DNA from: Pseudomonas sp. H1h
GTDB lineage: Bacteria; Pseudomonadota; Gammaproteobacteria; Pseudomonadales; Pseudomonadaceae
Assembly (NCBI RefSeq): GCF_000633255.1
Contig: NZ_AYMJ01000030.1
Span: 142,562-206,561 of the forward strand
Direction of reading: 5' to 3'
Length of the DNA stretch: 64,000 bases
In this document: positions 60,760 through 64,000 of the stretch, in pieces
Layout of the letters: the number at the start of each line of letters is the position of its first letter
How positions within the stretch are numbered: the first letter of the stretch is position 1
The notes under the pieces: generated by a model
What the model was told of the DNA's origin: nothing
Seen by the model: only the letters and a program-made list of their open reading frames with translations
Databases searched by the model: none
Program-made: the position numbers and the translations under genes

Positions 60760-61308
60760 TTGGACGTCGGTGAACGACTGCAATCGATCCGCAAGCTCAA
60801 AGGGCTTTCCCAGCGTGAACTCGCCAAACGCGCGGGCGTCACCAACAGCACCATTTCGATGATCGAAAAGAATAGCGTCAGCCCTTCGATCAGTTCGCTG
60901 AGAAAGGTGCTGGGCGGCATCCCCATGTCCATGGTCGAGTTCTTTTCCGAAGAAATCCTGCAGGAAATTCCGACCCAGATCGTCTACAAGGCCAACGAGC
61001 TGATCGACATTTCCGACGGCGCCGTGACCATGAAACTGGTCGGTCGCGCGCACCCGAGCCGGGCCATCGCGTTCCTCAACGAAATCTACCCGCCGGGCGC
61101 AGATACCGGCGAAGAAATGCTCACCCATGAAGGCGAGGAAACCGGGATTCTGGTTGAAGGGCGTCTGGAATTGGTGGTGGGGCTGGAAACTTTTATTCTC
61201 GAAGCCGGCGACAGCTACTACTTTGAAAGTACCAAGCCGCATCGTTTCCGTAATCCGTTCGACTTGCCTGCGCGACTAATCAGCGCAGCCACGCCGGCGA
61301 ATTTTTGA
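60760..61308 (+). CDS. pauR: XRE-cupin regulator, PauR/PuuR type
   Basis: A 182-residue protein. XRE helix-turn-helix (LQSIRKLKGLSQRELAKRAG, VTNSTISMIEKNSVSPSISS) plus a C-terminal cupin (EEMLTHEGEETGILVEGRLE, DSYYFESTKPHRFRN). PuuR/PauR regulators repress polyamine catabolism genes and bind polyamine ligands. The start is TTG, supported by a strong AGGAGG 8 bases upstream. Position after dadX equals P. aeruginosa pauR. Confidence 0.85.
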   Translation: MDVGERLQSIRKLKGLSQRELAKRAGVTNSTISMIEKNSVSPSISSLRKVLGGIPMSMVEFFSEEILQEIPTQIVYKANELIDISDGAVTMKLVGRAHPSRAIAFLNEIYPPGADTGEEMLTHEGEETGILVEGRLELVVGLETFILEAGDSYYFESTKPHRFRNPFDLPARLISAATPANF

Positions 61309-61391
61309 AAAGAGAGGTGCCAAGCCATGACGGCGAAGGCATCCGAAGAGTTTTTCCACTGCGCGGTATAACCCCTTTGACTATGGGGTTG

Positions 61392-61420
61392 TTTCAGTGT
61401 GGCGGGCTACCCGCTATACT
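61392..61420 (+). promoter_or_regulatory. Candidate sigma-70 promoter of cytochrome c5 gene
   Basis: TATACT (61415-61420) with weak -35 TTTCAG (61392-61397) at 17-base spacing, ~60 bases before the start. Confidence 0.45.
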
Positions 61421-61478
61421 TGCGCCCGCCTGCGAACCGTGGCCGCAGGCGTGAATAGCCACCATTGAGGGTGAACGC

Positions 61479-61907
61479 GTGAACCTAATTATGAAAATGC
61501 TGGCCGCACCAGCAACCGTACTGGCCCTCTGGGCTGTCAGCGCTCAAGCTGCGACGAATGACGACATTGCCAAGCGCCTCGAGCCGGTCGGCCAGGTGTG
61601 CGTTCAGGGGCAGGAATGCAAGGGTATGGAAGTGGCAGCCTCCGCTGGCGGCGGTGGCGGGGCGAAGACGCCTGACGAAGTGATTGCAAAACATTGCAAC
61701 GCTTGCCACGGTACGGGCCTGTTGGGTGCACCGAAAATCGGTGACGCAGCGGCCTGGAAAGACCGCGCCGATCACCAGGGCGGCCTCGATGGCCTGCTGG
61801 CCAAAGCCATCACCGGCCTGAACTCTATGCCGCCGAAAGGCACCTGCGCCGACTGCTCGGATGACGAGTTGAAGGGCGCTATCCAGAAGATGTCCGGCCT
61901 GAAATAA
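61479..61907 (+). CDS. cycB: Cytochrome c5-type c-type cytochrome
   Basis: A 142-residue exported protein; signal peptide ends SAQA. A Gly-rich linker precedes a single heme site CNACH and a C-terminal Cys pair in CADCSDDELK typical of cytochrome c5. Met in NSMPPKG is the likely axial ligand. It is a periplasmic electron carrier. Confidence 0.92.
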   Translation: MNLIMKMLAAPATVLALWAVSAQAATNDDIAKRLEPVGQVCVQGQECKGMEVAASAGGGGGAKTPDEVIAKHCNACHGTGLLGAPKIGDAAAWKDRADHQGGLDGLLAKAITGLNSMPPKGTCADCSDDELKGAIQKMSGLK

Positions 61908-61922
61908 GCCACGCTTCTGACG

Positions 61923-61950
61923 AAAAAAACCGTCTTCGGACGGTTTTTTT
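61923..61950. terminator. Terminator after cytochrome c5
   Basis: AAAAAAACCGTC, tetraloop TTCG, GACGGTTTTTTT. Strong bidirectional form. Confidence 0.93.
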
Positions 61951-62042
61951 GTGCCCGCGATTCACGGCGTGGGCTGTCCTTTGCAGCAAACTCAGGGCAA
62001 GCTCGGTCTACCTCTATTCACGGAACGGGCAGGAGGCTTCAG

Positions 62043-63965
<1,923 letters not shown>

Positions 63966-63985
63966 CCGCCCACTGCAAAACCAAC

Positions 63986-64000
63986 TGTGGGAGCGGGCTT
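63986..64000. repeat. REP element cut by the window end
   Basis: TGTGGGAGCGGGCTT is the first 15 bases of the same REP arm seen elsewhere. Confidence 0.8.

Noticed and set aside
61327..61371. 14-codon reading frame after the pauR-like gene (MTAKASEEFFHCAV)
   Set aside because: It has a plausible AGAGG site but no conservation evidence or regulatory-peptide features can be judged from one sequence.

Overview
The window looks like chromosome of a fluorescent Pseudomonas (P. fluorescens group). The grounds are high GC, the gene orders oxyR-recG, spoT-rpoZ-gmk-yicC-rph-crc-pyrE, argB-algC-dut-coaBC-radC, rpmB-rpmG and dadR-dadA-ridA-dadX (all known from Pseudomonas), and many REP/REPIN palindromes built on TGTGGGAGCGGGCTTGCTCG.

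1-21.5 kb, accessory. The window opens inside a type VI secretion (T6SS) cluster with the gene order of P. aeruginosa HSI-2: sfa (partial), orfX-like small lipoprotein, fha/tagH, tssJ, tssK, tssL, tssM, stp1 phosphatase, stk1 kinase, vgrG. Cargo follows: a 902-residue multidomain cell-wall effector (M23-like N-terminus, SH3-like region, EF-hand, GH19 lysozyme/chitinase domain), an AT-rich exported protein that is the likely immunity protein, and an LprI-type lysozyme-inhibitor/Sel1 protein. Next comes an unusual cassette: a membrane-anchored TIGR01777 epimerase, an 816-residue fusion of a hydrolase-fold domain lacking the usual nucleophile with a PEP-synthase/rifampin-phosphotransferase-like dikinase, and two small exported proteins.

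21.8-38.8 kb, mostly core. SCP2-like protein, YbaK-HDOD protein, recG, oxyR, the exbB-exbD-tonB operon, an NAD(P)-binding epimerase-like protein, a lipoprotein, then ridA, spoT, rpoZ, gmk, yicC (minus strand), and rph, a DUF4870 protein, crc and pyrE. 38.9-40.4 kb is a small island of three unknown genes bounded by a terminator and REP elements.

40.4-48 kb, core. argB, algC, dut, coaBC, radC, an orphan dipeptide-type substrate-binding protein, and rpmB-rpmG behind a long structured leader. 48.1-64 kb is rich in amine and amino-acid catabolism: a cupin and kauB (aldehyde dehydrogenase), MFS transporter, cardiolipin-synthase-like lipoprotein, MocR regulator with DUF1127 partner, PauB/PuuB-type oxidase, YkgJ protein, dadR/dadA/ridA/dadX (D-alanine catabolism), PauR-type regulator, cytochrome c5 and an acetyl-CoA hydrolase/transferase family protein. 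Twelve REP/REPIN sites of one family (one cut by the right edge) lie between genes from 22 kb onward; none was seen in the T6SS region. No tRNA, rRNA, CRISPR array or transposase gene was recognised.
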